Shown here piece after piece: positions 1-6,531 of a DNA stretch of 64,000 nt. Source of the stretch: a virus; the IMG/VR virus record IMGVR_UViG_3300017767_005578, positions 1 to 64,000 of that record; one strand, given 5' to 3'. The notes under the pieces are model-generated. The model did not search any database and was not told the DNA's origin. It was given only the letters and a program-made list of their open reading frames with translations. Both the position numbers and the translations under genes were made by a program. Position 1 is the first letter of the stretch. Every line of letters begins with the position of its first letter.

Positions 1-153
1 TTAATTATTTTGTGAAAGTTCTTCAATAAAGTCTAAAAGAAGTATGTCTAGCATTACGTTTATTGGCATCAGTTGACTCCATGTAAGCTCTCCTTCTTCG
101 TACCCCTCTTCGACAGCTAAAGATCTTCCAATCTTATATGTGTATTTTTCCAT
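1..153 (-). CDS. small hypothetical protein (50 aa)
   Basis: A complete 50-codon frame starts with ATG at 153 and ends with TAA exactly at base 1. It begins MEKYTYKIGRSL and ends EELSQNN, is acidic, and has a hydrophobic middle (MPINVMLDILLL) that may be an amphipathic helix rather than a membrane span. Its start overlaps the 3' end of the next upstream gene (134-481) by 20 bases, the tight packing usual for co-transcribed phage genes. I recognise no family. It is the last visible gene of the leftward arm, which continues beyond the window. Confidence 0.6.
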   Translation of the reverse strand: MEKYTYKIGRSLAVEEGYEEGELTWSQLMPINVMLDILLLDFIEELSQNN

Positions 154-481
154 TACTAGCAGTTTTACCTCTCAATTTAATAAATTCAGATTTAATCTGT
201 TTTATCTTTTGGTAAAGCTTTTCATCCTTTTTTACAAGGTACTGCTCGCTTAGGTTTTTGTGTTCTTTTTCTAATTGTGCAATCTTCTCTCCTTTGGTTA
301 TTACACTGTTGAGATAGTCCCTGACTGCTTTAATGGAGTCTATTGTTTCGATAGAGAACTGCTTAGAAGGAATGTGTAATCCTTTGATGTAATATTCACC
401 TACCATAATAGTTATTTTGTCAAACTTATCATTGGTTGTGATAACCGCATTTCCTTCTTTATCTAAAATTAATGTTCTCAT
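134..481 (-). CDS. hypothetical coiled-coil protein (115 aa)
   Basis: I do not recognise this family. The N-terminal half is mixed beta (MRTLILDKEGNAVITTND), the C-terminal half (about residues 60-105) is a charged helix rich in Lys and Glu that should form a coiled coil. The ATG at 481 lies 14 bases after the structured element at 496-560, so that element would form its 5' leader. It overlaps the 50-residue gene downstream. Context suggests a small accessory protein of the leftward transcript; function is unknown. Confidence 0.65.
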   Translation of the reverse strand: MRTLILDKEGNAVITTNDKFDKITIMVGEYYIKGLHIPSKQFSIETIDSIKAVRDYLNSVITKGEKIAQLEKEHKNLSEQYLVKKDEKLYQKIKQIKSEFIKLRGKTASNGKIHI

Positions 482-495
482 ATTTTTTATAAAAA

Positions 496-560
496 TTAAC
501 AGGTTGTAAACGCAACCTCGTTCCTCGGTAGTCGCTCAAGCTCGTTTACAAGGGCGTTAG
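496..560 (-). other. structured intergenic element, copy A
   Basis: This 65-bp element sits between the stop of the gene at 569 and the ATG at 481. The segment TTGTAAACG (504-512) is perfectly complementary to CGTTTACAA (543-551) across a 30-nt loop. The ends are TTAACA and CGTTAG, which pair weakly. Copy B (6532-6596) has the same total length, loop length and ends, about 25 of 30 identical loop bases, and two compensatory changes in the stem. That pattern means the fold, not just the sequence, is kept. It may act as RNA (5' leader) or as a folded DNA recombination site. No U-run follows, so it is not a standard terminator. Confidence 0.7.
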
Positions 561-568
561 TGGTAATA

Positions 569-754
569 CTACTTACTACCAAAATATTTTTTAGGTATCA
601 TACATTTTTCTATAAGTCTTTTATGAACTTCTTCTTGTGAAGGAATCAATTCAAGAAAGCTTTTTAAAGAATCAGACATACCTAAATCAATAGGTTTTAT
701 TTCCGTACTACCACTAACATTATTTAAATTCAATTTATCTTTCGCTTTGCTCAT
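569..754 (-). CDS. small hypothetical protein (61 aa)
   Basis: A 61-residue charged protein starting MSKAKDKLNLNNVSG. It contains LIPSQEEVHKRLIEKCMIPKKYF, which looks helical. No family is recognised. It is flanked on its 3' side (8 bases) by structured element A and on its 5' side by a 70-base spacer carrying a small hairpin, so it looks like one unit of a series of tiny genes separated by folded spacers. The start at 754 is an ATG preceded by an A/T-rich leader. Confidence 0.55.
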   Translation of the reverse strand: MSKAKDKLNLNNVSGSTEIKPIDLGMSDSLKSFLELIPSQEEVHKRLIEKCMIPKKYFGSK

Positions 755-824
755 TCTAAACAGTATTTACATTTATCATTGTAATCACATTAAAACGTGT
801 TACAAAAACGTGTATAGGTAATTA

Positions 825-953
825 TTACCCTTGCTTTTCTGCGTTATCAAAGGCATTATCTATCCATTCTTGTATGGTTTGCCCTTGTGGTATAAATAAT
901 TGGTTGTTTTTATAAAGTGCATACATAAGTATTTCAAATTGTTCTTTCTTCAT
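825..953 (-). CDS. small hypothetical protein (42 aa)
   Basis: A 42-codon frame, ATG at 953, TAA at 825. The product begins MKKEQFEILMYALYKNN and contains LFIPQGQTIQEWIDNAFDNA. This recalls short phage proteins of similar pattern but I cannot name a family. The A-rich leader (TTAAAAATATAATT) before the ATG fits the other genes of this arm. Its spacing, between hairpin-bearing spacers of 60-70 bases, matches its neighbours and supports its being real despite the small size. Confidence 0.5.
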   Translation of the reverse strand: MKKEQFEILMYALYKNNQLFIPQGQTIQEWIDNAFDNAEKQG

Positions 954-1015
954 AATTATATTTTTAAGTTATTAAATCGGGCAAAAACTACCCATACACA
1001 ATGCGTTGTACGCAA

Positions 1016-1207
1016 TTATTCGGGAAACCATTCAGTTATTGTTGTATCAACAAACTCTTGTCCACCAACTGCATTTATCATATCATTAGTATAAGCAACC
1101 GCTTCGTTGTACCTAATAAATACTTGGTCATCAGAAGTTGCATAAAAACTCAGAAGTTGTTGTCCAAGTTCTGTTTCAAAAATCTCATTAGCTTTTTCTT
1201 GTGTCAT
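1016..1207 (-). CDS. small acidic hypothetical protein (63 aa)
   Basis: The frame reads MTQEKANEIFETELGQQLLSF and ends TTITEWFPE. It is acidic and soluble, with no family recognised. An in-frame ATG at 1234 would add nine residues (MLYAVKFTT). I prefer the start at 1207 because an A/T-rich leader like that of the neighbouring genes precedes it, but the choice is not certain. It is flanked by hairpin-containing spacers, including the element at 1244-1318. Confidence 0.5.
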   Translation of the reverse strand: MTQEKANEIFETELGQQLLSFYATSDDQVFIRYNEAVAYTNDMINAVGGQEFVDTTITEWFPE

Positions 1208-1243
1208 TGTCGTAAATTTAACTGCGTACAACATTGCATAAAG

Positions 1244-1318
1244 TTAATACGCTATGATGGTCAGTACTTTAATTTAAAAGTTTAGGTAAAGCGTACTAAC
1301 CTTATACTTTACCGTTAG
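1244..1318 (-). other. structured intergenic element, family member D
   Basis: The spacer holds a perfect 7-bp inverted repeat, GGTAAAG (1285-1291) and CTTTACC (1307-1313), ending with CGTTAG like copies A and B. Its left end, TTAATACGC, is shared with the short element at 6794-6826. It lies between the methyltransferase-like gene (stop at 1331) and the next small gene. I group it with copies A and B on shared ends and position, not on stem sequence, which differs. Confidence 0.45.
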
Positions 1319-1330
1319 TTAGCAATAACA

Positions 1331-1969
1331 CTAAGTCCATTGCTCTGCCATAGCTTTTGCAATTCCTGGATATGTCTTACTTCTTAATTTAGCCCTATCT
1401 TTTGTTGGGGGTAGTTTATTTTGTCCTGTGTCTGTTTGATTATCCCAATATTTTTTTCTTCCAAATATTCTAGGTTCAATATATTTTGTTCCATTAAGAT
1501 TTGGAAGCCCTTTAAGCCACAAACACGTTCTTTTACTTGCGTTATCTCCAAATTCATAAGGCTGTATTGTTTGATTTGGTTTTTTAAACATTGTGCTTAA
1601 TTTACCTACTGGATTTTCTATTGCTATTTTTGGTATTCCTGAGTTCCATAGTTTTTTAACAAAATCAACAGCTTCTATCCTAGCTTTTTTTCTTTTTGTT
1701 CCAACAAGTGTTCCTTTTTTTACTTTTTGGTGATAAGGAGGTTCTTTGTAAGCCCATTCTGCACTACAAGTTAAATAAGTGCAATCAGGAAAAAATATTC
1801 CCATATCCCATTTTTTTAAATTTATTGCTTCAAAAACATCCATTTGTAAATGCCATTCAGGATGACCTCCGCTACAAGGAATTATGTCACAAGAAAAAGC
1901 CTCATGTCCTCGCTTTCTCAACTCTATTGTTACCGCTTGGCTCTCTTCGCAGCCTACTAATATTTTCAT
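1331..1969 (-). CDS. cytosine-DNA-methyltransferase-like protein
   Basis: A 212-residue protein of a phage family related to C5 cytosine methyltransferases. The N-terminus (MKILVGCEESQAV) matches the SAM-binding motif region of that family. The segment DCTYLTCS (about residues 61-68) corresponds to the catalytic PC motif, and IENP (about 116-119) to the ENV motif. The C-terminal RSKTYPGIAKAMAEQW is typical of the family end. It lacks the long target-recognition region of a full Dcm enzyme such as the one at 7692-8579, so specificity or activity may differ. Likely role: modification of phage or host DNA, perhaps to escape restriction. The family match comes from recall of motifs; activity is inferred. 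Confidence 0.7.
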   Translation of the reverse strand: MKILVGCEESQAVTIELRKRGHEAFSCDIIPCSGGHPEWHLQMDVFEAINLKKWDMGIFFPDCTYLTCSAEWAYKEPPYHQKVKKGTLVGTKRKKARIEAVDFVKKLWNSGIPKIAIENPVGKLSTMFKKPNQTIQPYEFGDNASKRTCLWLKGLPNLNGTKYIEPRIFGRKKYWDNQTDTGQNKLPPTKDRAKLRSKTYPGIAKAMAEQWT

Positions 1970-1984
1970 AATTTAATTTACTAA

Positions 1985-2632
1985 TTAACAAGTCTGAACT
2001 CCAAAAATATCATCTTCATGGATAACCACATAATCTTCACCTTCTATCTTAAGATCAACAGCACCCAGAGGTTTAACAACAATCACATCACCTTTACTAA
2101 CTTCATCAGCAATAAACCTTGAAGGAGCAACCACCTCTAATAAATCTTCTGTTTTTTTATTCTTAAGGTAGTCTGGAATTATTAAGGTTGTGGATTGGAA
2201 TATGTTTTTATACTTCTTACAAATGGACCACTTGTGTATTGGGATTATCTCTCCGTCTACGATTTTACAATATGAGCTAGTAGCATACTTAGCAATCATA
2301 TCTCTAAAGAACCGAAAGAAAAACTTACCGTCTTCTGTTCTTCTCTCAAAATTAACCACATGATGATGAAAGTAAACAACATCACCTTCATCTATTTCAT
2401 CCAGAGTTATTTGGTCTTTCTTAACTATACTACTAAGCCCTCTTGGTTTTCCTACTACCGTTCCTTTGTGAGGTATCAAAGAAGGATCTAAAGGAGCTGT
2501 GCCGTCTTCTTCCATTCTGGAGAATATTGTATCCATGTAAAGCTCTACTTCTTTTTCTCCTAATTTTATGGTTTTTTTCAAATGCTGTTTTAGGTCAATA
2601 TCAACAAGCATAAAATCTTTTACGTATATCAT
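1985..2632 (-). CDS. GroES-like co-chaperonin (long form)
   Basis: The last 45 residues read like the C-terminal half of GroES/Cpn10: SKGDVIVVKPLGAVDLKI followed by EGEDYVVIHEDDIFGV, matching the usual pattern G-D-x-V ... V-K-I-x-G-E-E-Y ... R-E-x-D-I-L-x-V. An upstream part also looks GroES-like (IPHKGTVVGKPRG, then IDEGDVVYFHHHVV). At 215 residues it is about twice a normal GroES (about 97), so it may hold two GroES-type modules or a large insertion. Phage GroES homologues such as T4 gp31 work with host GroEL to fold the major capsid protein; a similar job is inferred here. It overlaps the next upstream gene by 4 bases (ATGA). Confidence 0.6.
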   Translation of the reverse strand: MIYVKDFMLVDIDLKQHLKKTIKLGEKEVELYMDTIFSRMEEDGTAPLDPSLIPHKGTVVGKPRGLSSIVKKDQITLDEIDEGDVVYFHHHVVNFERRTEDGKFFFRFFRDMIAKYATSSYCKIVDGEIIPIHKWSICKKYKNIFQSTTLIIPDYLKNKKTEDLLEVVAPSRFIADEVSKGDVIVVKPLGAVDLKIEGEDYVVIHEDDIFGVQTC

Positions 2633-2832
2633 AGCTTCTCAAAAAAATAATCAAAAACTTCTTTAGTGTAAATCTCAAACTTACCGTCTGTATGTTTTAC
2701 GACAAAATCTGTCTTAAAAGGAAACATAAAGGTGTCTTTCTTTGTTCCAACGAAGTCTAGAATTTCTTTAGCATTTTTTCCGTTGTATTGCAATGCCTGA
2801 ATTACTTCAGGTTTTTTTCTATAAAAATCCAT
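2629..2832 (-). CDS. small phage protein, YRKKP-type
   Basis: A 67-residue protein starting MDFYRKKPEVIQALQYNG and ending TKEVFDYFFEKL. The layout (Y-R-K-K-P-x-V-I-x-A ... GKFEIY ... VFDYFFE) matches a widespread family of small phage proteins usually starting with KYRKKPVVIEA and ending PDIFEKTYE. No function is established for the family that I know of. It ends overlapping the start of the GroES-like gene by 4 bases, so the two are probably translationally coupled. Confidence 0.7.
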   Translation of the reverse strand: MDFYRKKPEVIQALQYNGKNAKEILDFVGTKKDTFMFPFKTDFVVKHTDGKFEIYTKEVFDYFFEKL

Positions 2833-2852
2833 GTTTTGTATAAAATTATTGT

Positions 2853-3110
2853 TTAATGTTCTTTATCGTACATGTCCTGCGCCCTTTCGTTTAGCTGCTC
2901 TAAAATATCATCGTTATCTGTTAGTGACTCAAACATCTCAGTAACATCAACTGGTGGGCTTAAAGGTCTTAAACAGGTTAAAACTTTATTGTACCCTATC
3001 ACACCACCTTCGTATGGAGGGGTGTAATAATCCCCAGGGCAGCCTTCTTCTATTTCCACATCTGTAAATGTGTACTCTATTCCTTTGAATGATAAATCTA
3101 TATCCGTCAT
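2853..3110 (-). CDS. hypothetical protein (85 aa)
   Basis: An acidic 85-residue protein starting MTDIDLSFKGIEYTFTDVEIE and ending ERAQDMYDKEH. It contains a short Pro-rich stretch (TPPYEGGVIG) and no membrane or metal-binding motif. I do not recognise the family. It sits in the leftward transcript between a small Cys-containing protein and the YRKKP-type protein; the ATG at 3110 is preceded by an A/T-rich leader. Confidence 0.6.
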   Translation of the reverse strand: MTDIDLSFKGIEYTFTDVEIEEGCPGDYYTPPYEGGVIGYNKVLTCLRPLSPPVDVTEMFESLTDNDDILEQLNERAQDMYDKEH

Positions 3111-3116
3111 TTTAAT

Positions 3117-3260
3117 TTAATTTTCGTTATTGCTTTTTATTTTTTTATCTCTTTCGTTTAGCTTTTTTTGACACTCCACAGAGCAAACCGTAAAAATAGT
3201 GGTTATTTTACGGTTACATATTACGCAGTTACCAGGGAACAAACTTACTTGTAATTTCAT
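3117..3260 (-). CDS. small zinc-finger-like protein (47 aa)
   Basis: A 47-codon frame whose ATG (3260) overlaps the stop of the serine recombinase gene by 4 bases (ATGA). The product has two Cys pairs, NCVIC near residue 13 and CSVEC near residue 31, a pattern expected for a small zinc-binding fold, followed by a Lys-rich tail. The coupling to the recombinase gene makes translation likely. Function is unknown; a DNA-binding helper of the recombinase is only a guess. Confidence 0.6.
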   Translation of the reverse strand: MKLQVSLFPGNCVICNRKITTIFTVCSVECQKKLNERDKKIKSNNEN

Positions 3261-3922
3261 ATATGGTCTTTATAAAAATCCTTATCTCTAATGATTCTAC
3301 TTACAATGTTGTAGCCTAATACTAGGTCGATTGATAACTTCCTCTTAGAGCGTGTCTGGTGCAACATAATAACCTTCCTAACCTTATCCAAATCCTTTTC
3401 AACAGGGATAAGCTTTTTACCTCTTTTTTTAAATCCAAAAGGTGCTTTTCTGCTGTAGACTTCTAAGTTCTTTTTTTTGTTTTGAAGAATTGTAGACGTT
3501 CTCTCAGAGATAATACCTCTCTCCATTTCGTTAAGAGATAGCATTAATGATATGAAGAACTTTCCTGTTGCTGTATTGGTATCTATTGATTCACCATTTA
3601 AGTCTAGGATTGACATTCCTATTCCTTCTTTATTAAGTGTGTCAATAAAAGTAAGACCGTCTATTACTTTTCTGGATATACGATCAAGCTTCCATGATAC
3701 AACGTGGTTTATCTCTTTGTTGTCGATTCTTTCCTTAAGGATAGAACCTCCTGGTCTTTTGAATATTTTAGAACCTCCTGAGATGTCTTCGTCAATAATT
3801 ATATCAACTACCTCATAATCTTTTTCTTTGCAGAACAGGACACATTTATCCTTCTGCATCTCTAATGAGTTATCTTGTTTGTTTGTAGATACTCTAATGT
3901 AAATAATTGCTTGGGTTTTCAT
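3257..3922 (-). CDS. serine recombinase (resolvase/invertase family)
   Basis: The N-terminus has the resolvase fold: IIYIRVSTNKQ carries the nucleophilic serine (about residue 11), then DEDISGG, and WKLDRISRK matches the conserved D-R-x-x-R region. A piece of the recombinase domain follows (RKAPFGFKKRGKK, later IVSRIIRDKDFYK). At 221 residues it is longer than a DNA invertase (about 190) and much shorter than a phage serine integrase (450 or more), so it may be a compact resolvase-like enzyme or a shortened integrase. I start it at ATG 3922 (MKTQAIIYIRVS); an ATG at 3952 would add ten residues of non-conserved sequence. It could drive excision, inversion or genome-dimer resolution. Confidence 0.8.
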   Translation of the reverse strand: MKTQAIIYIRVSTNKQDNSLEMQKDKCVLFCKEKDYEVVDIIIDEDISGGSKIFKRPGGSILKERIDNKEINHVVSWKLDRISRKVIDGLTFIDTLNKEGIGMSILDLNGESIDTNTATGKFFISLMLSLNEMERGIISERTSTILQNKKKNLEVYSRKAPFGFKKRGKKLIPVEKDLDKVRKVIMLHQTRSKRKLSIDLVLGYNIVSRIIRDKDFYKDHI

Positions 3923-4061
3923 AATGACTAATTTAATTATTTGTAATGACAAAACATATTTAAAGTATGTTTTTTTTGAACAGGGTATAGAAGTAGTAGT
4001 TAGATTAATTCATCTATTATTCGATTGGACAAAAATGGTACAAGTCTAGAACGAAGTGATA

Positions 4062-4853
4062 CTACGAACACTTAATCCCCAAACTAAACTTAGATAGATA
4101 AGAAGTATACATCATATCTAATTTAAAGAGAAACCTCGAATCGTAGTCATCACCTCCTTGGTAGAACTTTGAATCTGGAACGTATTGATGTTTTTCTACA
4201 TCAACCTTTAAAAAAGTAATTAGATTATTTAACTTCTTATATATCTTCCCTTTTTTGTGAAAGATAGTGGGATCATCGTATGCTCTTCTCAAAGCAGCAG
4301 CCGTCCTCTCGTCGCCTTTATCAATCATTCCTGCCCTTTTCCTGTCAGAGATAACTTTTCTCCCAGCCAGAGCGTTTAATGACCTTGAAGCGTCAATAAG
4401 GGAGCAACCCCAAATTTCTGCACATTTCTCTCTTGAGGCAGTTACCTCTAAGCTTCTAAAAAACTGCGAATGCTCTTGTAATTCTTCTGGAGAATTGAGT
4501 AACCAAGCTTTGAGACCTTTTATCCCAAAGCTTTTAAGGTACTTCGTTGACTTCTTGCTTGCTTTTCTTAATGCTTTTGTTTCTTGAGCAGAAATGTGTT
4601 CTCTTAGAGACTCAGCTCTAAGTAATTCTTTTATCGTATATATTTTACTTGATTGGTGTCTTTTTTTATTTGGTTTATTATCGTTATATCTGCAGTCTAC
4701 TGACTTGCATATTTTTTTCAGTGATCTAAGGTAGATGTTTGGACCTTTTATGTCTATCCATCCTAAACTTTGAAGAGCTTGTAGTCTTCTGTTGATAGTT
4801 TTAACAGAGAGTTGGGTATCCATTTCAAGGACAACCATTTCATAATCTTTCAC
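4062..4853 (-). CDS. putative winged-helix / DNA-binding protein
   Basis: From the GTG at 4853 the protein has 263 residues. Near the N-terminus, SVKTINRRLQALQSLGWIDI has the look of a winged-helix recognition helix followed by a beta wing, as in replication initiators or regulators. The rest is Lys/Arg-rich and helical, and a second helical segment (EKCAEIWGCSLIDASRSLNAL) could also bind DNA. The frame stays open for 51 more codons upstream to 5006 with coding-like sequence but no ATG, GTG or TTG, so the true start is uncertain. A promoter at 5015-5043 lies just before this open stretch. I cannot assign a family. Confidence 0.6.
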   Translation of the reverse strand: MKDYEMVVLEMDTQLSVKTINRRLQALQSLGWIDIKGPNIYLRSLKKICKSVDCRYNDNKPNKKRHQSSKIYTIKELLRAESLREHISAQETKALRKASKKSTKYLKSFGIKGLKAWLLNSPEELQEHSQFFRSLEVTASREKCAEIWGCSLIDASRSLNALAGRKVISDRKRAGMIDKGDERTAAALRRAYDDPTIFHKKGKIYKKLNNLITFLKVDVEKHQYVPDSKFYQGGDDYDSRFLFKLDMMYTSYLSKFSLGIKCS

Positions 4854-5014
4854 ACAGCCGCTGTATTCTAGTGTTTTTAAATAGCAGTAGAACTCGAAAT
4901 CTTTAACTTTTTTCTTGTTAAGAATAGCTTTTGCTAACCCAGGAACTAGGGTTATTTGCGTGAGTGATATATATTTATTACTTTTGATGAAGTTCTTTTT
5001 ATTTATTCACAAAG

Positions 5015-5043
5015 CAAATATAAGGATTGGAATCCAGATTCAA
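5015..5043 (-). promoter_or_regulatory. Bacteroidetes-type promoter
   Basis: On the minus strand, TTG (5043-5041), an 18-bp spacer and TATATTTG (5022-5015) match the Bacteroidetes housekeeping promoter, TTTG about 19 bp from TAnnTTTG. Transcription would start near 5008, just upstream of the frame that leads into 4062-4853. It follows directly after the stop of the gene at 5054, so it probably restarts transcription inside the leftward arm. Confidence 0.5.
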
Positions 5044-5053
5044 GATATGATTT

Positions 5054-5923
5054 TCATTGATTGGTCTGGATTTTCTTTTTTCTGTTGCTTTCATTTTGTA
5101 ATATAATGTCAAATATTATTCTTTCGTGTTTGTAGGCTACTTTTCTTAGTAGTTTAGAGTAGGGATATATGTCGAAATGGTCATTAATTTCTTCAAAAGT
5201 ACACCCTTTTTCTATTTTTTTCTTAAAACTTTTTTTGTAGGTTTCTATTATTTTAGAAAGTCTAGTACGGTAGCCATTTCTTATAAATTTAGTATATTTT
5301 TTCTCTTCTAGCACAAAAAACTTTTTAACACTTCTATGGTCATTAAGTTGGAAGTATTTTTTATTAAGTTCGTTGTATGACATTATATTGTTGTTTATGT
5401 CGTATATGATGTCTTTTTTATTTTGTTCAAATCTTTTTCGGGCTAAAGAATCTTTTTTTGCTTTTTCTTTAATGATTAGAAGATCATTTGAAACATCCTC
5501 GTTAAGGATTTTACCTTTTAGTATCAGGAAGTGATTTGCTATATAATTTTTTTTACAGATTCTTCTATCAACTAGGTGTTGATTATCCTCAAACATTTTG
5601 GTGTAGTGATAGAATGTGCATCTGGATTTGTCTGTTATTATTGAGAATGTTTCGTGAACATTTTTTGCTTTGTAGTCACCAAGAAGTTCGTGTATTAGGT
5701 ATGTAAACACAGCCATTGGTCCAATATCTTCTGAGCTTCTGGATGGTGATACCAGGGTTTCTATTTCAAAGTATTCTTTAACTTTTTCAGCCAGTTCTAT
5801 TATTTTATTTCCTTGGTCTGTAAGTTTGTACTTTAGTTTTATAATGTTTTTGGCTTCTTCTAGGCTTTCACCACATTGGATTAGTAGAACTATTTCGTTT
5901 AGTTCTTTATCGGTATATGTCAT
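5054..5923 (-). CDS. hypothetical protein (289 aa)
   Basis: A Lys-rich protein starting MTYTDKELNEIVLLIQCGE. The middle segment (SEDIGPMAVFTYLIHELL then DKSRCTFYHYTKMFED) looks like a helical bundle with a possible helix-turn-helix, and the C-terminal third is strongly basic (KKSFKKKIEKG, NRKKKIQTNQ). That suggests nucleic-acid binding, but I recognise no family. It lies between the basic-protein cluster and the promoter at 5015-5043 in the same direction. Confidence 0.6.
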   Translation of the reverse strand: MTYTDKELNEIVLLIQCGESLEEAKNIIKLKYKLTDQGNKIIELAEKVKEYFEIETLVSPSRSSEDIGPMAVFTYLIHELLGDYKAKNVHETFSIITDKSRCTFYHYTKMFEDNQHLVDRRICKKNYIANHFLILKGKILNEDVSNDLLIIKEKAKKDSLARKRFEQNKKDIIYDINNNIMSYNELNKKYFQLNDHRSVKKFFVLEEKKYTKFIRNGYRTRLSKIIETYKKSFKKKIEKGCTFEEINDHFDIYPYSKLLRKVAYKHERIIFDIILQNESNRKKKIQTNQ

Positions 5924-5950
5924 ATTAATTTTAGTATAGGGTTTTTAGGG

Positions 5951-6193
5951 CTATCTTTTTTTTCCTTTGTGCAAACCATGTTTAGCGTGTTGCTTGCCTT
6001 GTTTTGTTGCTGCTCTTTTTTTTCTGTTTGCCGCTGCTAGTTTTTTTCTACCTGCGGCAGTAGATTTAAGCTTTGTGATTGTTTTTTTAGGAGCGTAAAC
6101 TTCTCCTGTTTCAGAAGATTTTTTCCCTGAAGCTGTTGTCCATTTTTGTTTGGTCCACTTGTCTAGACTTTTCTGAGATTTAGCTTTAGCCAT
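5951..6193 (-). CDS. Lys-rich basic protein (DUF5872-like)
   Basis: An 80-residue, strongly basic protein. The N-terminal SLDKWTKQKWTTASGKKS then SSETGEVYAPKK matches, from memory, the small virus and phage family I know as DUF5872 (pattern KSLxKWTxxKWRTxSGKxS ... GERYxP). The rest is a run of Lys, Arg and Ala with KKLAAANRKKRAATKQGKQH, like histone H1 tails. It follows a second basic gene by 4 bases. A role in DNA binding or condensation is inferred from composition and not shown. The DUF assignment was not checked. Confidence 0.65.
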   Translation of the reverse strand: MAKAKSQKSLDKWTKQKWTTASGKKSSETGEVYAPKKTITKLKSTAAGRKKLAAANRKKRAATKQGKQHAKHGLHKGKKR

Positions 6194-6197
6194 TTAA

Positions 6198-6386
6198 TTA
6201 CTTTTTAGATTTATAACCTCCTCCTGCTGCTTTATATTTCTTAGCAAGCATTTGGGCTTTTCTTGCAGACCACTGACCAGCGTTACCTCCTTTAGATCCT
6301 GCTTTTATTTGATTAAAAAGCTTTTTCCTCATTGTTGGTTTTGTGTAGTTACCAGCTTTGTTGACTGTACTTTTCTTGGCTTTCAT
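6198..6386 (-). CDS. basic ARKAQ-type small phage protein
   Basis: A 62-residue basic protein with the segment MRKKLFNQIKAGSKGG then GQWSARKAQMLAKKYK and a Gly/Tyr/Lys end. The core SARKAQxLxxxYKxAGGGY occurs in small proteins of many phages (cyanophages among them) whose function is unknown to me. It sits between two other basic genes: its ATG immediately follows the TAG stop of the 35-residue gene, and 4 bases separate it from the downstream gene. The three likely form one translational unit, perhaps a nucleoid-like set. Confidence 0.65.
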   Translation of the reverse strand: MKAKKSTVNKAGNYTKPTMRKKLFNQIKAGSKGGNAGQWSARKAQMLAKKYKAAGGGYKSKK

Positions 6387-6494
6387 CTAATAGTATTTAT
6401 TTGTTTTTTTTGGAGCAGGTTTTTTCTTACCTGTTGCTTTCTTTTTTGTTGTAATTTTCTTTACTAATTTTTTATTACCGCTTCCGTATTTCAT
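6387..6494 (-). CDS. very basic small protein (35 aa)
   Basis: A 35-codon frame: ATG at 6494, TAG at 6387 directly abutting the next ATG. The product starts MKYGSGNKKLVKKITTKKK and continues ATGKKKPAPKKTNKYY. More than a third of it is Lys and it has a Pro/Ala/Lys tail like those of histone-like proteins. The stop-start junction with the next gene supports translation. It is the first gene after structured element copy B. DNA or RNA binding is inferred only from charge. Confidence 0.6.
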   Translation of the reverse strand: MKYGSGNKKLVKKITTKKKATGKKKPAPKKTNKYY

Positions 6495-6531
6495 TTTAAT
6501 AATTTTTTTTCAATATACGAAAAAATAGTTA

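Noticed and set aside
482-1330. True integron attC sites
   Set aside because: Layout is similar but the ends do not fit the RYYYAAC/GTTRRRY consensus and no integron integrase is visible; kept only as a cassette-like hypothesis.
900-1971. Plus-strand frames over 900-1094, 1001-1285 and 1696-1971
   Set aside because: They lie opposite leftward genes, have no A-rich leader and poor coding character; the minus-strand genes explain the region better.
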